From positions 1 through 64,000 of the forward strand of contig QBLY01000008.1 of the NCBI GenBank assembly GCA_003241895.1: a stretch of 64,000 bases of DNA. Reading direction: 5' to 3'. A model generated the notes under the pieces. The model did not search any database. It saw nothing but the letters and a program-made list of their open reading frames with translations, and had not been told where the DNA came from. The first letter of the stretch is position 1. Each line of letters starts with the position of its first letter. This DNA comes from Lysobacteraceae bacterium (GTDB lineage Bacteria > Pseudomonadota > Gammaproteobacteria > Xanthomonadales > Xanthomonadaceae). Shown one piece after another: positions 1-10,202 of this stretch. Made by a program: the position numbers and the translations under genes.

Positions 1-2271
1 GTCCCATCCCCCACCCCGGACCCGATCCGGATCCCGGCCCCGGCCCAGGCCACGACGCTGGATTCGGCCGGCAGGCCTTCGGGGCAGGACCCAGCCGCTG
101 CAAGCGCGGCATCGCTGCCCAGCCCCCGCGTGCTGCTGGTGGATGGCGACGACCGCAGCCGCCATCGGCTCAAGGAACTGCTCGAACGCCAGGGTTTCCA
201 AACCGTCTGCACCCGCCATCTGGACGACGCCCTGGCCAAAGCGCATGCCTGCGCGCCCGACCTGCTGCTGCTCGCCGCAGGTCCCGGCGGCATCAACAGG
301 CTGCCCGCCGGATGGGAGCACGACTCCTTTACCGCCGCCATCCCGGTCATGCTGGTGCTGCCGCGCCTGGACGCCCGTTCAAGGATCTGCGGTGTGCGCG
401 CCGGCGTGCAGGAATTCATTCGCCGGCCGGTGCATCCGCACGTTCTCGCAATGCGCATTCGCAACCTGGTCGAACTCAACCAGCTGCGCACGATCCCGCG
501 CGGGTCGCCTGCCGCCGTCACATCCGCGGTGCGCCACAGCAACAGTGAACTCGAGCGTTTCCGCAGCGCGATGGACGGCGCCGCCGATGCCATCTTCCTC
601 ATCAGCCGCGCCACGATGCGGTTCGTCGAGGTCAACCAGACCGCCTGCACCTTGCTCGGCTACACCCGCGAGGAACTGTTCGACATCGAGCCGGCCATGC
701 TCTGGCCCGTATCCGGCCCGTCGCTCGAACTGGACTTCGATGCCATCATCGACTCGCGTAGCGATATCCCGCCCTTGGACGTATGCATGCGCCACAAGGA
801 CGGCGCGATGCTGGACGTGGAGATCCACCAGCAGGCCCAGCGCTGGGGCGAGGAGTGGCTGGTGGTCGGCATCGCGCGGGACATCACCGAGCGCAAGCAG
901 TCCGAAAGGAACCTGCACCAACTGGCCCACTACGACGCATTGACCGGCCTGCCCAACCGAGCACTCTTCTATTCCACCCTAGAACGCACGCTGGCACAGG
1001 CCTTGACGCGCGGCTGGGGCGTGGCGGTGATGTTCATCGACCTGGACAACTTCAAGACCGTCAACGACACGCTGGGGCACGCCATCGGCGATGAGCTGCT
1101 GAGCCAGTTCGGCAATCGCCTGGTCCGCTGCGTTCGCACCCGCGACGTGATCGGGCGCCTGGGCGGCGACGAGTTCGCGCTGATCCTGGTCATGGACGAC
1201 TGCCGGCAGGGCGCGTCGCTTGTGGCCTGCAAGGTTCGCGCCGCGCTGCAGGCACCGTTCAGGCTGATGGGGCACGACGTCAACGTGACCGCCAGCATCG
1301 GCATCACCATCCACCCCGACGACAGCAGCGACTCCACCACCCTGCTGCGCTACGCCGACATGGCGATGTACCGTGCGAAACAGTCCGGTCGCGACGGCGC
1401 GTGTTTCTTCACCGCACAGATGAACGTGGACCTGGTGGCGCGCATGGACCTGGAGCACGCCCTGCGCGCCGCAGTGGAAAACGGCGAGTTCGTGCTGCAC
1501 TACCAGCCCAAGCTGGCCCTGACGGACGACCACATCACGGGCCTGGAAGCCCTGCTGCGCTGGCAGCGGCCGGGCCACGGCCTGGTCGGTCCGCGCGATT
1601 TCGTGACGGTGCTGGAGGAAAACGGACTGATCGTGCCCGTGGGCCGGATGGTCATCCAGGCGGCCTGCCGCCAGATCGCGCTCTGGCTGCAGTCCTCGGT
1701 CGGGCCGGTGAACGTCGCGGTCAACATCTCCGGGCGCCATTTCGTGGACGGCAACCTGGCCGACGACGTGCGCCAGGCCTTGGACGACACCGGCATACCC
1801 GCCCATCTGCTCGAACTGGAGCTGACCGAAAGCTCGCTGATGGAGAATACCGAACGCACCATCGCTACGCTCAACGAGATCAAGGCGATGGGCATCTGCA
1901 TCACCATCGACGACTTCGGCACCGGCTATTCCAGCCTGGCCTACCTGCGCCGCTTCCCGATCGACAAGCTCAAGATCGACATCGCCTTCATCCGCGACAT
2001 CGCCACCAGCCAAGACGACGCAACCATCGCGCTGGCCATCATCTCGATGGCCCACAGCCTCAAGCTGACCGTGATCGCCGAGGGCGTCGAGACGATGGAC
2101 CAGCTGATGTACCTGCATCGCCACCGCTGCGACCAGATCCAGGGCTATCTTTTCAGCCGGCCCCTGCCTGCGCCGGAGATGGAGTGGATGCTGCTCGACC
2201 GGGCACGGGCGCGCGTGCCCACGCCGCTGCAGTTGGCCCTTGACCAGCAGTTCCAGCAGACGCCCGGCTAG
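1..2271 (+). CDS. Response regulator receiver-PAS-GGDEF-EAL signalling protein (5' end probably outside window)
   Basis: REC-like start (VLLVDGDD), PAS, GGDEF (GRLGGDEFALI), EAL (LHYQPKLAL, ELTESSLM, DDFGTGYSSLAYL). Frame is open to window base 1 with a Pro/Ala-rich linker; the listed ORF begins at GTG 130. Confidence 0.85.
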   Translation, partial: VPSPTPDPIRIPAPAQATTLDSAGRPSGQDPAAASAASLPSPRVLLVDGDDRSRHRLKELLERQGFQTVCTRHLDDALAKAHACAPDLLLLAAGPGGINRLPAGWEHDSFTAAIPVMLVLPRLDARSRICGVRAGVQEFIRRPVHPHVLAMRIRNLVELNQLRTIPRGSPAAVTSAVRHSNSELERFRSAMDGAADAIFLISRATMRFVEVNQTACTLLGYTREELFDIEPAMLWPVSGPSLELDFDAIIDSRSDIPPLDVCMRHKDGAMLDVEIHQQAQRWGEEWLVVGIARDITERKQSERNLHQLAHYDALTGLPNRALFYSTLERTLAQALTRGWGVAVMFIDLDNFKTVNDTLGHAIGDELLSQFGNRLVRCVRTRDVIGRLGGDEFALILVMDDCRQGASLVACKVRAALQAPFRLMGHDVNVTASIGITIHPDDSSDSTTLLRYADMAMYRAKQSGRDGACFFTAQMNVDLVARMDLEHALRAAVENGEFVLHYQPKLALTDDHITGLEALLRWQRPGHGLVGPRDFVTVLEENGLIVPVGRMVIQAACRQIALWLQSSVGPVNVAVNISGRHFVDGNLADDVRQALDDTGIPAHLLELELTESSLMENTERTIATLNEIKAMGICITIDDFGTGYSSLAYLRRFPIDKLKIDIAFIRDIATSQDDATIALAIISMAHSLKLTVIAEGVETMDQLMYLHRHRCDQIQGYLFSRPLPAPEMEWMLLDRARARVPTPLQLALDQQFQQTPG

Positions 2272-2401
2272 ATCTCCCGGAGCGCGGAATTCCTACCCCG
2301 CGGGGCGGCTTCCGCCGGACGGCGCGCCAAAGACGCCACGGTAGCTTTGACCTGCCGGCACACACGCTGCCGGCCACCGTCATCACTTCCGAGGAACCAC
2401 C

Positions 2402-2806
2402 ATGAGAATCGGTTTCGCCACCCTGCTCGCCGCACTCGCGCTGCTCTCGGCGTTCGCGCCCTCGCCTGCACGCGCCCAGGCTCCGATCGACTGCAGCAAC
2501 GGCTGCTACATCGTCACCTGCAACACCCAGCTGTGCACGCTGTGGCGCTGCGACTCGACCGGATGTACCTACGTCACCGGCTGGGATCGCCAGGTCGTCG
2601 AAGGCCCGATGGCGGCGGGCCGCGCCGCCAAGGCACCGGCACCGGGACCGGAGGTGGCCTACGCCACGGTGTGCCCGCCCGGGAAGCGCTGCGACCTGTA
2701 CGAAATCTCGACCACCGAGGCGTTGCGGCTGGGCTCGTTCGACAACGTGGCCGACCTGGTGAACTACCGTGAGTCCATGCGCGGCGAAGCCGTTCGCCAG
2801 AAGTGA
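2402..2806 (+). CDS. Hypothetical secreted protein
   Basis: ORF with N-terminal signal peptide (MRIGFATLLAALALLSAFAPSPARAQA) and several Cys residues. Confidence 0.6.
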   Translation: MRIGFATLLAALALLSAFAPSPARAQAPIDCSNGCYIVTCNTQLCTLWRCDSTGCTYVTGWDRQVVEGPMAAGRAAKAPAPGPEVAYATVCPPGKRCDLYEISTTEALRLGSFDNVADLVNYRESMRGEAVRQK

Positions 2807-2813
2807 TCTGCCG

Positions 2814-2848
2814 TTGCGGGCAGGCAGGCAGACGCCGCCTGCCCGCAA
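2814..2848. terminator. Stem-loop between convergent genes
   Basis: Perfect 12-bp inverted repeat TTGCGGGCAGGC...GCCTGCCCGCAA between convergent stops; no clear T-tract. Confidence 0.4.
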
Positions 2849-2854
2849 GCCCGG

Positions 2855-3481
2855 CTATTTGAGTTTGTCGGGGAAGGCACTCAGCAGCTTGGCCACCTTG
2901 GGCAGCGAGACGAACTGGATATAGGGCTGGCCCGGATTCTTCGCCGCGTAGTCGTGGTGGTAGGCCTCGGCCACGAAGAAAGTGTCCAGCGGCTCGACCG
3001 TGGTGGCCAAAGGCGAAGCGAACACGTTCGCCGCCGTCAGCTGGTCCATGTACGTCGCGGCCACCTCGCGCTGGGCTTCATCGGCCGGGAACAGCGCCGA
3101 TCGGTACTGGGTGCCGACGTCGTTGCCCTGGCGGTCCTTCTGGGTCGGGTCGTGTGCCACCGCGAAGAACACCTTGAGCAGCTGGCCGTAGCTGATGCGT
3201 GCCGGGTCGTAGAGAATGCGGATGACCTCGGCGTGGCCGGTGCGGCCGCCGCAGACCTGCTTGTAGTCGGCGGTGTCGGCGCTGCCGCCGGCATAGCCGG
3301 GCTGCACCTCGGTCACCCCTTCAAGCCTGCGGAACACCGCCTCGGTGCACCAGAAGCAGCCGCCGCCCAGGATCGCATCGCCGCGATCGCTGGCCGTGGG
3401 TACGTCCAGCGCCGGGTCGGGCACCTGGCTGGCCGGCACGCGCAGGCCAAGACCGGGGATGTCACAGGAAGGATTCGGCAT
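2855..3481 (-). CDS. msrA: Peptide-methionine (S)-S-oxide reductase MsrA
   Basis: [14 protein letters not shown]...GYAGG...[11 protein letters not shown]. Confidence 0.93.
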   Translation of the reverse strand: MPNPSCDIPGLGLRVPASQVPDPALDVPTASDRGDAILGGGCFWCTEAVFRRLEGVTEVQPGYAGGSADTADYKQVCGGRTGHAEVIRILYDPARISYGQLLKVFFAVAHDPTQKDRQGNDVGTQYRSALFPADEAQREVAATYMDQLTAANVFASPLATTVEPLDTFFVAEAYHHDYAAKNPGQPYIQFVSLPKVAKLLSAFPDKLK

Positions 3482-3566
3482 GGGGGCCTCCGGAAAGAAT
3501 TTCCACTATCCGCGAAGCCGTGCAAAGCGGGCGCGAAGATGCGTCGGCGAAACGCCGGCGCCGGGC

Positions 3567-5021
3567 TCAGTCGCTGGCGTCCATCAGCGCCTCGGCGGCC
3601 TCGGAGCAGAACGGGCCTTCCCAGCGCGCCATCAGCGCCAGGTAAAGCAGCTTCTCGAACTCCGGGCGGAAGCGACGGATCACCGAATCCGGGTCGGGCA
3701 TCAGCTTGGCGTCGGCAATCAGGCCGAAGTGCACCGCGCCGTTGTAGCTCAGGATCGAGATGCCCAGGCCGATCGAGCCGGTCTGCGGCACCCAGAACAT
3801 CATGTCGGTGATCTTGCGGCCGCCCAGGTACAGCGGCATCTGCGGACCGGGCACGTTGGTGGCCACGGCCGAGGCCTTGCGGCTGAACATCTCCAGCGCG
3901 AACGCCTGTACCGGCGGCGGCGCCATGCCCACGGCGGCCAGCGCGCCAAAGGTGGCCACGGCCTGGCGCGACTTGCGCAGCACCTTCATGCACGCCGCCA
4001 CTCGCTCCAGCCGCCGCATCGGATTGGCCTCGCCCACCGGCAGCTCCAGGAACACCAGCCCGAAATGGTTGCCCAGCTGCTTGGCGTGCTCCAGCGGGCG
4101 CAGGTTCACCGGCACCGTGGCGCGCAGGGTGATGCCTTCCAGGTGTTCGCCGCGCTCGAGCATGTAGCTGCGCAGGGCGCCGCTGGCCGAGGCCAGCAGC
4201 AGGTCGTTGACGGTGCAGCCCAGGGCGCGGCTCACCGACTTCACCTCGTCCAGGTCGAGCTTTTCGGCCCAGGCCACCCGCTTGCTGACGCCCAGCCGGC
4301 CCTTGAGCACGGTGTCCGGGTCGTCGGGCAGGGCCAGCGCCATGCCCACTTCCTTGGCGATGTCCACGCCTTCGCTGGCCAGCATCGCGGCCAGCGTGGG
4401 GTCGCGGTAGAAGTCCATGCCCTTCTCGATCATCTTGCCGCCCAGCTGCATGTAGCGGTCGATGGCGCCGACGCGCTGGGCCACCGGGGCGTGTTCGTCC
4501 CTCTTGAGCCAGCGCTTGGCCAGCGCCGCCTTGCGCTTGTTGTCTTCCCCCATTTCGGTCATGGACAGGATGACCTGCACGAGCGCCATGCCGTCGGCGT
4601 AGCAGTGGTGGATGCGGGTGATCAGCGCCGAACCGCCACCGAACTTTTCAACCAGGTGGAATTGCCACAGCGGCTTGGTCTTGTCGAGCGGCGTCGAGGC
4701 CATCTGGCTGGTCAGGCGCTCAAGCTCCTTCTTCGCGCCGCGGCCCGGCAGCGCGGTAAGCCGGATGTGCCAGTCGATGTCGAAGTCCTGGTCGTCCTGC
4801 CAGAACGCACCCGTCGGCGTGTCAACCGCCTTCTGCCGGAAGCGCGGATAGGACAGGAACTTGGACTCGATGACCTTGCGCAGGGTTTTGATGTCCAGCG
4901 GCGATTCGAACATCATCACGCCGGTGATCATCATCAGGTTGGTGGGCCGCTCCATCCTCAGCCACGCGGTGTCCACGCGCGACATCGGCGACTTGCGGAT
5001 CCTTGCACGTGCCTCGGCCAT
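3567..5021 (-). CDS. Wax ester synthase/diacylglycerol acyltransferase (WS/DGAT) family
   Basis: Family motif HHCYADGMAL (HHxxxDG) and typical C-terminal domain NVPGPQMPLYLGG. Confidence 0.88.
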   Translation of the reverse strand: MAEARARIRKSPMSRVDTAWLRMERPTNLMMITGVMMFESPLDIKTLRKVIESKFLSYPRFRQKAVDTPTGAFWQDDQDFDIDWHIRLTALPGRGAKKELERLTSQMASTPLDKTKPLWQFHLVEKFGGGSALITRIHHCYADGMALVQVILSMTEMGEDNKRKAALAKRWLKRDEHAPVAQRVGAIDRYMQLGGKMIEKGMDFYRDPTLAAMLASEGVDIAKEVGMALALPDDPDTVLKGRLGVSKRVAWAEKLDLDEVKSVSRALGCTVNDLLLASASGALRSYMLERGEHLEGITLRATVPVNLRPLEHAKQLGNHFGLVFLELPVGEANPMRRLERVAACMKVLRKSRQAVATFGALAAVGMAPPPVQAFALEMFSRKASAVATNVPGPQMPLYLGGRKITDMMFWVPQTGSIGLGISILSYNGAVHFGLIADAKLMPDPDSVIRRFRPEFEKLLYLALMARWEGPFCSEAAEALMDASD

Positions 5022-5069
5022 AACCCCTCCCCGAACAGCGGTCAGGATGGCCCCTGCGCAGCGCAGGCG

Positions 5070-6518
5070 TCAACGCTCGGTGGGCGGCTTGGTCTTCGGG
5101 CCCGAATAGGCCTCCAACGCGGCCTCGCGGCTGGCCTTTAGGTCAACGATCGGGCGCAGGGGGTAATCGGGTGCCAAACGGCGCAGCAGCTCGGGCTGCT
5201 CCCACGGCGCCGCGAGCGCGTCATCGGGCAGCTTGGCCAGCTCCGGCACCCAGCGCCGGATGTACTTGCCGGAGGCGTCGAACTTCTGCGCCTGGGCGAT
5301 AGGGCTGAAGATGCGGAAGTAAGGCGCGGCGTCGGCCCCGGTGCCGGCGGTCCACTGCCAGCCCTGGGTGTTGTTGGGCAGATCGGCGTCCAGCAGCGTG
5401 TCCCAGAACCAGTCGGCGCCGTGCTTCCAGTGGTAGCGCAGGTTCTTGGTGAGGAAACTGCCCACCACCATGCGCAGCCGGTTGTGCATCCAGCCGGTGT
5501 GCCAGAGCTCGCGCATGCCGGCGTCCACGATGGGTACGCCGGTGCGGCCGCGCTGCCAGGCCGCCAGGTGCACGGGGTCGGGCGTGGCCCAGCGGAACTC
5601 CTCGAACTTGGGGTTGAGGTTTTCCTGGGCGGTGTGCGGGAAGTGATACAGCAGGTGATGGCTGAACTCGCGCCAGCCCAGTTCGCTGAGGAAATGGTCG
5701 ATGTCGGGCTGCACCGCGGCCGGCCACTGCCGGGCCATCACCGCCGACACGATGCGGCGCGGCGATATCTCGCCGAAATGCAGGTGCGGCGAAAGCTTCG
5801 ACGTGGCGATGCGGTCGGGGTAGTTGCGCTGCTCCTTGTAGCCGTTGGCGGCACCGTCCAGGAAGGCGTCCAACAGGTCCAGCGCGCCCGCTTCGCCCGG
5901 CTGCCAGTCGTCCCAGAAGCCGGCGTCCCAGCGCGGCTCGGGCACCTGCGGCTCAAGCTTGAGGTCCTCAACGCCCAGGCCGGCGAGCAGGGTGGGGATC
6001 TCGGGCAGGCGCGCCGGTGCTTCCGGTGGCGCCTTCGGGTCGAGTCGCTGGCGCGCGTTCTTCCAGAAAGGCGTAAAAACGCGATAGGGGTCGCCCTGCA
6101 GGGTTTCCACCGTCCACGGTTCCACCAGCAGCGCGGCGTTGTGGCTTTCCACCGTCAGGCCGCGCGACTTCAGGCCCTGCTTGATGCGGGTGTCGCGGGC
6201 GATCGACGCCGGTTCATACAGGCGATTCCAATGCAGCGCCTCGGCGCGGGTTTCGGCGATCAGTTTCTCGATCTCGGTCAGGCTGTCGCCGCGGCGGATG
6301 ATCAGGCGCGAGCCACGCGCACGCAGGTCGGCGTCCAGCGCCAGCAGTGAACGATGCAGCCAGGCCCGGCCGGCCGCGCCCGGCGCCCAAGGCGCCTCTT
6401 CGTCGGGCGCGTGCACGTACACCGGTACCGGCACGTGGCCGGCGCGCAGCGCGGCCTGAAGGGCCGGGTTGTCGTCCAGGCGCAGGTCGCGGCGGAACCA
6501 GATCAGGGCGTGGGACAT
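5070..6518 (-). CDS. phrB: Deoxyribodipyrimidine photolyase (class I CPD type)
   Basis: LIWFRRDLRLDDNPAL; WRTGVPIVDAGMRELWHTGWMHNRLRM-type FAD region; DADLPNNTQGWQW. Confidence 0.92.
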   Translation of the reverse strand: MSHALIWFRRDLRLDDNPALQAALRAGHVPVPVYVHAPDEEAPWAPGAAGRAWLHRSLLALDADLRARGSRLIIRRGDSLTEIEKLIAETRAEALHWNRLYEPASIARDTRIKQGLKSRGLTVESHNAALLVEPWTVETLQGDPYRVFTPFWKNARQRLDPKAPPEAPARLPEIPTLLAGLGVEDLKLEPQVPEPRWDAGFWDDWQPGEAGALDLLDAFLDGAANGYKEQRNYPDRIATSKLSPHLHFGEISPRRIVSAVMARQWPAAVQPDIDHFLSELGWREFSHHLLYHFPHTAQENLNPKFEEFRWATPDPVHLAAWQRGRTGVPIVDAGMRELWHTGWMHNRLRMVVGSFLTKNLRYHWKHGADWFWDTLLDADLPNNTQGWQWTAGTGADAAPYFRIFSPIAQAQKFDASGKYIRRWVPELAKLPDDALAAPWEQPELLRRLAPDYPLRPIVDLKASREAALEAYSGPKTKPPTER

Positions 6519-6525
6519 GGATGGC

Positions 6526-7266
6526 TCAGGCGGGTTTCACGTAGGGTCGCACCGCCTGGAAGCCGCCGTCGAGCCCGATCACCTGCCCGCTGACCCAGCC
6601 GGCCGCATCCGACAGCAGGAAGGCACCCAGCGCCGCCGCATCCCCGGCTTCGCCGTGGCGGCCGAGCGGGTACTGGCCGGCGATGGCCTTGGCGGCGGAC
6701 TCGTTGGAAAGCATGCGTTCGGTGGCGGGCGTGCGCATCAGGCCCGGTGCGATGGCGTTCACCCGCAGGCCGGCGCTGGAAAAGTCCGCCGCCAGCGACC
6801 GCACCAAGCCTTCCACACCCGCCTTGGCCATCGCGATCACCGCGTGGTTGGACACGCCGATGCCGGCCGCCACCGAACTGAAGAACAGCAGCGCGCCCGG
6901 CCGGTCGGACTTCTGCACCCGCGGCGCATAGGCCTTTGAAACGAAGAAGGCGCTGTCGAGGTTGGCCGCCATGCAGGCGCGGTACTGCACTTCGGTGGTG
7001 CGGCCTATCGGGGCGATCAGGATGGCGCCGGCGCAGTGGGCCACGGCATCGGGCGGGTGGCCGAAGGCCTCGGTGGCCTGTGCGATGGCCGCTTCGGCTC
7101 CGGCCTCGGTGGCGACGTCGGCTTCGATGGCCAGCTCACCGTCGGCAGGCTGGAGCTTGCCGGCATCGCGCGATACCAGGGCCAGGCGCCAGCCTTGCGA
7201 ACGCAGGGCATCGGCCAAGGCGGTGGCGACGCCGCCGGAGGCGCCGGTGATCAGACAGGTTTTCAT
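6526..7266 (-). CDS. Short-chain dehydrogenase/reductase
   Basis: N-terminal TGASGGVATAL nucleotide-binding motif; C-terminal GQVIGLDGGF. Confidence 0.85.
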   Translation of the reverse strand: MKTCLITGASGGVATALADALRSQGWRLALVSRDAGKLQPADGELAIEADVATEAGAEAAIAQATEAFGHPPDAVAHCAGAILIAPIGRTTEVQYRACMAANLDSAFFVSKAYAPRVQKSDRPGALLFFSSVAAGIGVSNHAVIAMAKAGVEGLVRSLAADFSSAGLRVNAIAPGLMRTPATERMLSNESAAKAIAGQYPLGRHGEAGDAAALGAFLLSDAAGWVSGQVIGLDGGFQAVRPYVKPA

Positions 7267-7298
7267 CGGTTTTCCGCAGGCTGGGACAGACCGTCAGA

Positions 7299-8870
7299 TT
7301 AGCCGCCCACCCCGTGTGGCGGCCGTGAATCCGGCACCAGCGACGCGCGCAGCTCGGCGGCCTGGGCGCGAATGCGGGCCACTTCGTCGGCCGGCTTGCG
7401 GCCCAGGTTCTTCCACTGCAGCGCCGTGCGCGGATGCTTTGCGAACCGGGCCTCGTGCTGGGCCAGGAAATCCCAGTACAGCGTGGTGTACGGGCAGGCG
7501 TCGGGCCCCACCGACACCTCGGGCTTGAAGCGGCACCCGGCGCAGTGGTTGGACATCTTCTTGATGTAGTTGCCCGACGCCGCGTAGGGCTTGCTGACCA
7601 TGCGGCCGCCGTCGGCGTACTGGCTCATGCCCAGGACGTTGGGCAGTTCCACCCACTCCACGGCGTCCACGTACACGGCCAGGTACCAGGCGTGCACCTC
7701 GCGCGGCCGCACGCCCAGCAGCAGCGCGAACAGCCCTGTCACCATCAGTCGCTGGATGTGATGGGCGTAGCCGTGGTCAAGCGTCTGGCGCAGCGCGTCG
7801 CGCAGGCAGGCCATCTCGGTGTCGGCGGTCCAGTAGAACGCCGGTAGCGGTGCCTGCGCGTCCAGCGAATTGTCGTCCAGGAAGCCGGGCATGCGCTGCC
7901 AGTAGACGCCGCGTACGTATTCACGCCAGCCCAGGATCTGGCGCACGAAGCCTTCCACCGCTTCGATCGGCGCCCTGCCCTCGCGCCATTCGCGCACTGC
8001 GGCGTCCACCACCATGCGCGGCGACAGCAGCTTGAGGTTCATCGCCGCCGACAGGCGCGAGTGGTAAAGCCAGGGCTCGCCTTCCCACAGCGCGTCCTGG
8101 TAGCGGCCGAACAGCGGCAGCCGGTGCGCGACGAAATCGTCCAGCGCCTCGCGCGCCTGCGCCGCATCCAGCGGCCAGTCGAAGCTGTCGAGCCGGCCGG
8201 GATGGCTGGCGAAGCGGGTACGCACCAACGCGATCACTTCGCGCGTGGTGGCGTCGGGCGCAAACGCGCGCGGCGCCGGCAGCAGGCCGGGCCCGGCGCG
8301 GCCGAAACTGCCGCGGTTGTCCTGGTCGAAGTTCCACTGCCCGCCCACCGGCTGGCCGCCTTCCATCAGCACGCCTTCGCGCTTGCGCAGCCAGCGGTAG
8401 AAGAACTCCAGGCGGTATTCCTTGCGCGTGCCGGCCCAGTCGGCGAAGTCATCGGCGTCGCAGTAGAAATGCCGGTCCGGGTATGGAATCCAGGGCACGC
8501 CGGCCTGCGCACATGTTTCCGGCAGCGACTGCGCCAAGCGCCATTCGCCCGGTTTCACCGCGATCAGCTTGGCGGGCTTGAGCGCGGCCAGGTCGGCCGC
8601 CAGGGCCGCTTCCAGCGTGGGAAAGGCGTGCTCGTCCATGGCGCGGTAGTGCACCGTCCAGCCACGCACCCGCAGCGCGTCGCGGAAGTGGCGCATGGCC
8701 GCCAGGAAGATGGCGATGCGCGGCTGGGTGCTCCAGACCTGGGTGGCTTCGTGGCCGACCTCGGCCATCCACACCGCATCGCACGCAGGATCGAAGTCGT
8801 CGAACACGGAGGATTCGGCGTCGAGCTGGTCACCCAGGACCAGTACCAGGTGGCGGAGGGAGGCGGTCAT
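7299..8870 (-). CDS. Cryptochrome/photolyase-related protein (FeS-BCP/PhrB-like)
   Basis: Starts MTASLRHLVLVLGDQLD; C-terminal Cys motif NHCAGCRFKPEVSVGPDACPYTTLYWDFL typical of FeS-containing photolyases. The start was chosen at the ATG at 8870; the longer listed ORF runs out of frame through alr. Confidence 0.85.
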   Translation of the reverse strand: MTASLRHLVLVLGDQLDAESSVFDDFDPACDAVWMAEVGHEATQVWSTQPRIAIFLAAMRHFRDALRVRGWTVHYRAMDEHAFPTLEAALAADLAALKPAKLIAVKPGEWRLAQSLPETCAQAGVPWIPYPDRHFYCDADDFADWAGTRKEYRLEFFYRWLRKREGVLMEGGQPVGGQWNFDQDNRGSFGRAGPGLLPAPRAFAPDATTREVIALVRTRFASHPGRLDSFDWPLDAAQAREALDDFVAHRLPLFGRYQDALWEGEPWLYHSRLSAAMNLKLLSPRMVVDAAVREWREGRAPIEAVEGFVRQILGWREYVRGVYWQRMPGFLDDNSLDAQAPLPAFYWTADTEMACLRDALRQTLDHGYAHHIQRLMVTGLFALLLGVRPREVHAWYLAVYVDAVEWVELPNVLGMSQYADGGRMVSKPYAASGNYIKKMSNHCAGCRFKPEVSVGPDACPYTTLYWDFLAQHEARFAKHPRTALQWKNLGRKPADEVARIRAQAAELRASLVPDSRPPHGVGG

Positions 8871-8917
8871 GCGACTAGTCTGTAACCGTTCGCGTGCAGG
8901 GAATGGATACGGCGGGC

Positions 8918-10117
8918 TCAGTCCGCGGCGACCGCGCCGGCCGCGCCGCCCACGTACTCGCGCGGGATGCGGGTGTTGAGGCCCACCAGTATTTCGTAGG
9001 GAATGGTGCCCGCCGTTTGCGCCACGTCCTCGCAGCGGATGTGCTGGCCGTCCTGCAGGCCGATCAGCACCACCTCGTCCTCGTTGTAGGCCGTGCCCTG
9101 CGGGCCCAGGTCCACCATGAACTGGTCCATGCAGATGCGGCCGACGATGGGGTGGCGCTGGCCGCGAACCAGCACTTCCCCGCACGAGGACAGCGACCGC
9201 GGGAAGCCGTCGCCATAGCCCATCGGCACCGTCACCACGCGGGTGTCGGTTTTCGGCGCCCAGGTGGCGCCGTAGCTCACCGGGTGGCCGGCCGGCACCA
9301 CCTTGAAGTAAACCACCTGCGACACCAGCGACATCACCGGACGCAGGTCCACCGTGGCGCGTGACGCGGGATCTGGCAGCACGCCGTAGATGGCGATGCC
9401 GGGGCGGACCATGTCCAGGTGCGTGTGGGGGAAGTGCAGCACGGCGCCGGAATTGGCCAGGTGCCGGACCGGCATCGGCGCGCCGATGCGTTCGAAGTGG
9501 GCGCAGGCTTCGAGGAAACGCTCGAGCTGCTGCGCGGTCATCGGCGACGACGGGTCGTCGGCGCAGGCCAGGTGCGAGTAAACCCCCTTCACCGTGCACC
9601 AGTGCGAGGCCACCGCCGCCTCGATGAACGGGCCGGCATGGTAGCTGTGCACGCCGATGCGCTCCATGCCGGTGTCGATCTTGAGGTGGATGGTGGCCTT
9701 GCGGCCCAGCGCCTCGGCCGCGGCTTCCACCTGGCGCAGCTTGTCGAGCGAGGAAACGGTGATCTCGAGGTCGTGCGCGATCAACTCCGCCGCCTGGGGC
9801 CCGAAGATTCCTCCCATCACCAGAATCGGCAGGTGCACGCCGGCGCGGCGCAGCGCGACGCCCTCCTCCAGGAAGGCCACGCCGAGCTGGTCCACCCCCT
9901 GGGCCTGCAGGTGCAGCGCCACCGGCACCAGGCCGTGGCCGTAGGCGTTGGCCTTCACCACCGCCATCACCGGCACGCCGGCGTGCGTGCGCAGGGCGCG
10001 CAGGTTGTGGCTGAGGGCATCGAGGTCGATGCGCGCCCGGGTCGGCCGCTGGCTCACCGCGTCGGCGCGGTCGCCGGCGGCCACGAGGGGGTAATTGGCG
10101 GAGGGCAACGGGTTCAT
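8918..10117 (-). CDS. alr: Alanine racemase
   Basis: RARIDLDALSHNLRALR; VKANAYGHG; PLP-lysine region; MGYGDGFPR; VGRICMDQFMVD. Confidence 0.92.
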   Translation of the reverse strand: MNPLPSANYPLVAAGDRADAVSQRPTRARIDLDALSHNLRALRTHAGVPVMAVVKANAYGHGLVPVALHLQAQGVDQLGVAFLEEGVALRRAGVHLPILVMGGIFGPQAAELIAHDLEITVSSLDKLRQVEAAAEALGRKATIHLKIDTGMERIGVHSYHAGPFIEAAVASHWCTVKGVYSHLACADDPSSPMTAQQLERFLEACAHFERIGAPMPVRHLANSGAVLHFPHTHLDMVRPGIAIYGVLPDPASRATVDLRPVMSLVSQVVYFKVVPAGHPVSYGATWAPKTDTRVVTVPMGYGDGFPRSLSSCGEVLVRGQRHPIVGRICMDQFMVDLGPQGTAYNEDEVVLIGLQDGQHIRCEDVAQTAGTIPYEILVGLNTRIPREYVGGAAGAVAAD

Positions 10118-10202
10118 ACCTGGAGTGTAGCGTGGGCGCCACGCACCGGGAGTGGCGCCCGGCGGGCGAAAAGTGGCCGTTTGCGGGCAGCTCCCGTGTG
10201 GA

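Noticed and set aside
7299-10142. 947-aa ORF appearing as a large photolyase fusion
   Set aside because: The N-terminal half is an off-frame reading of alr; the real start is the ATG at 8870.
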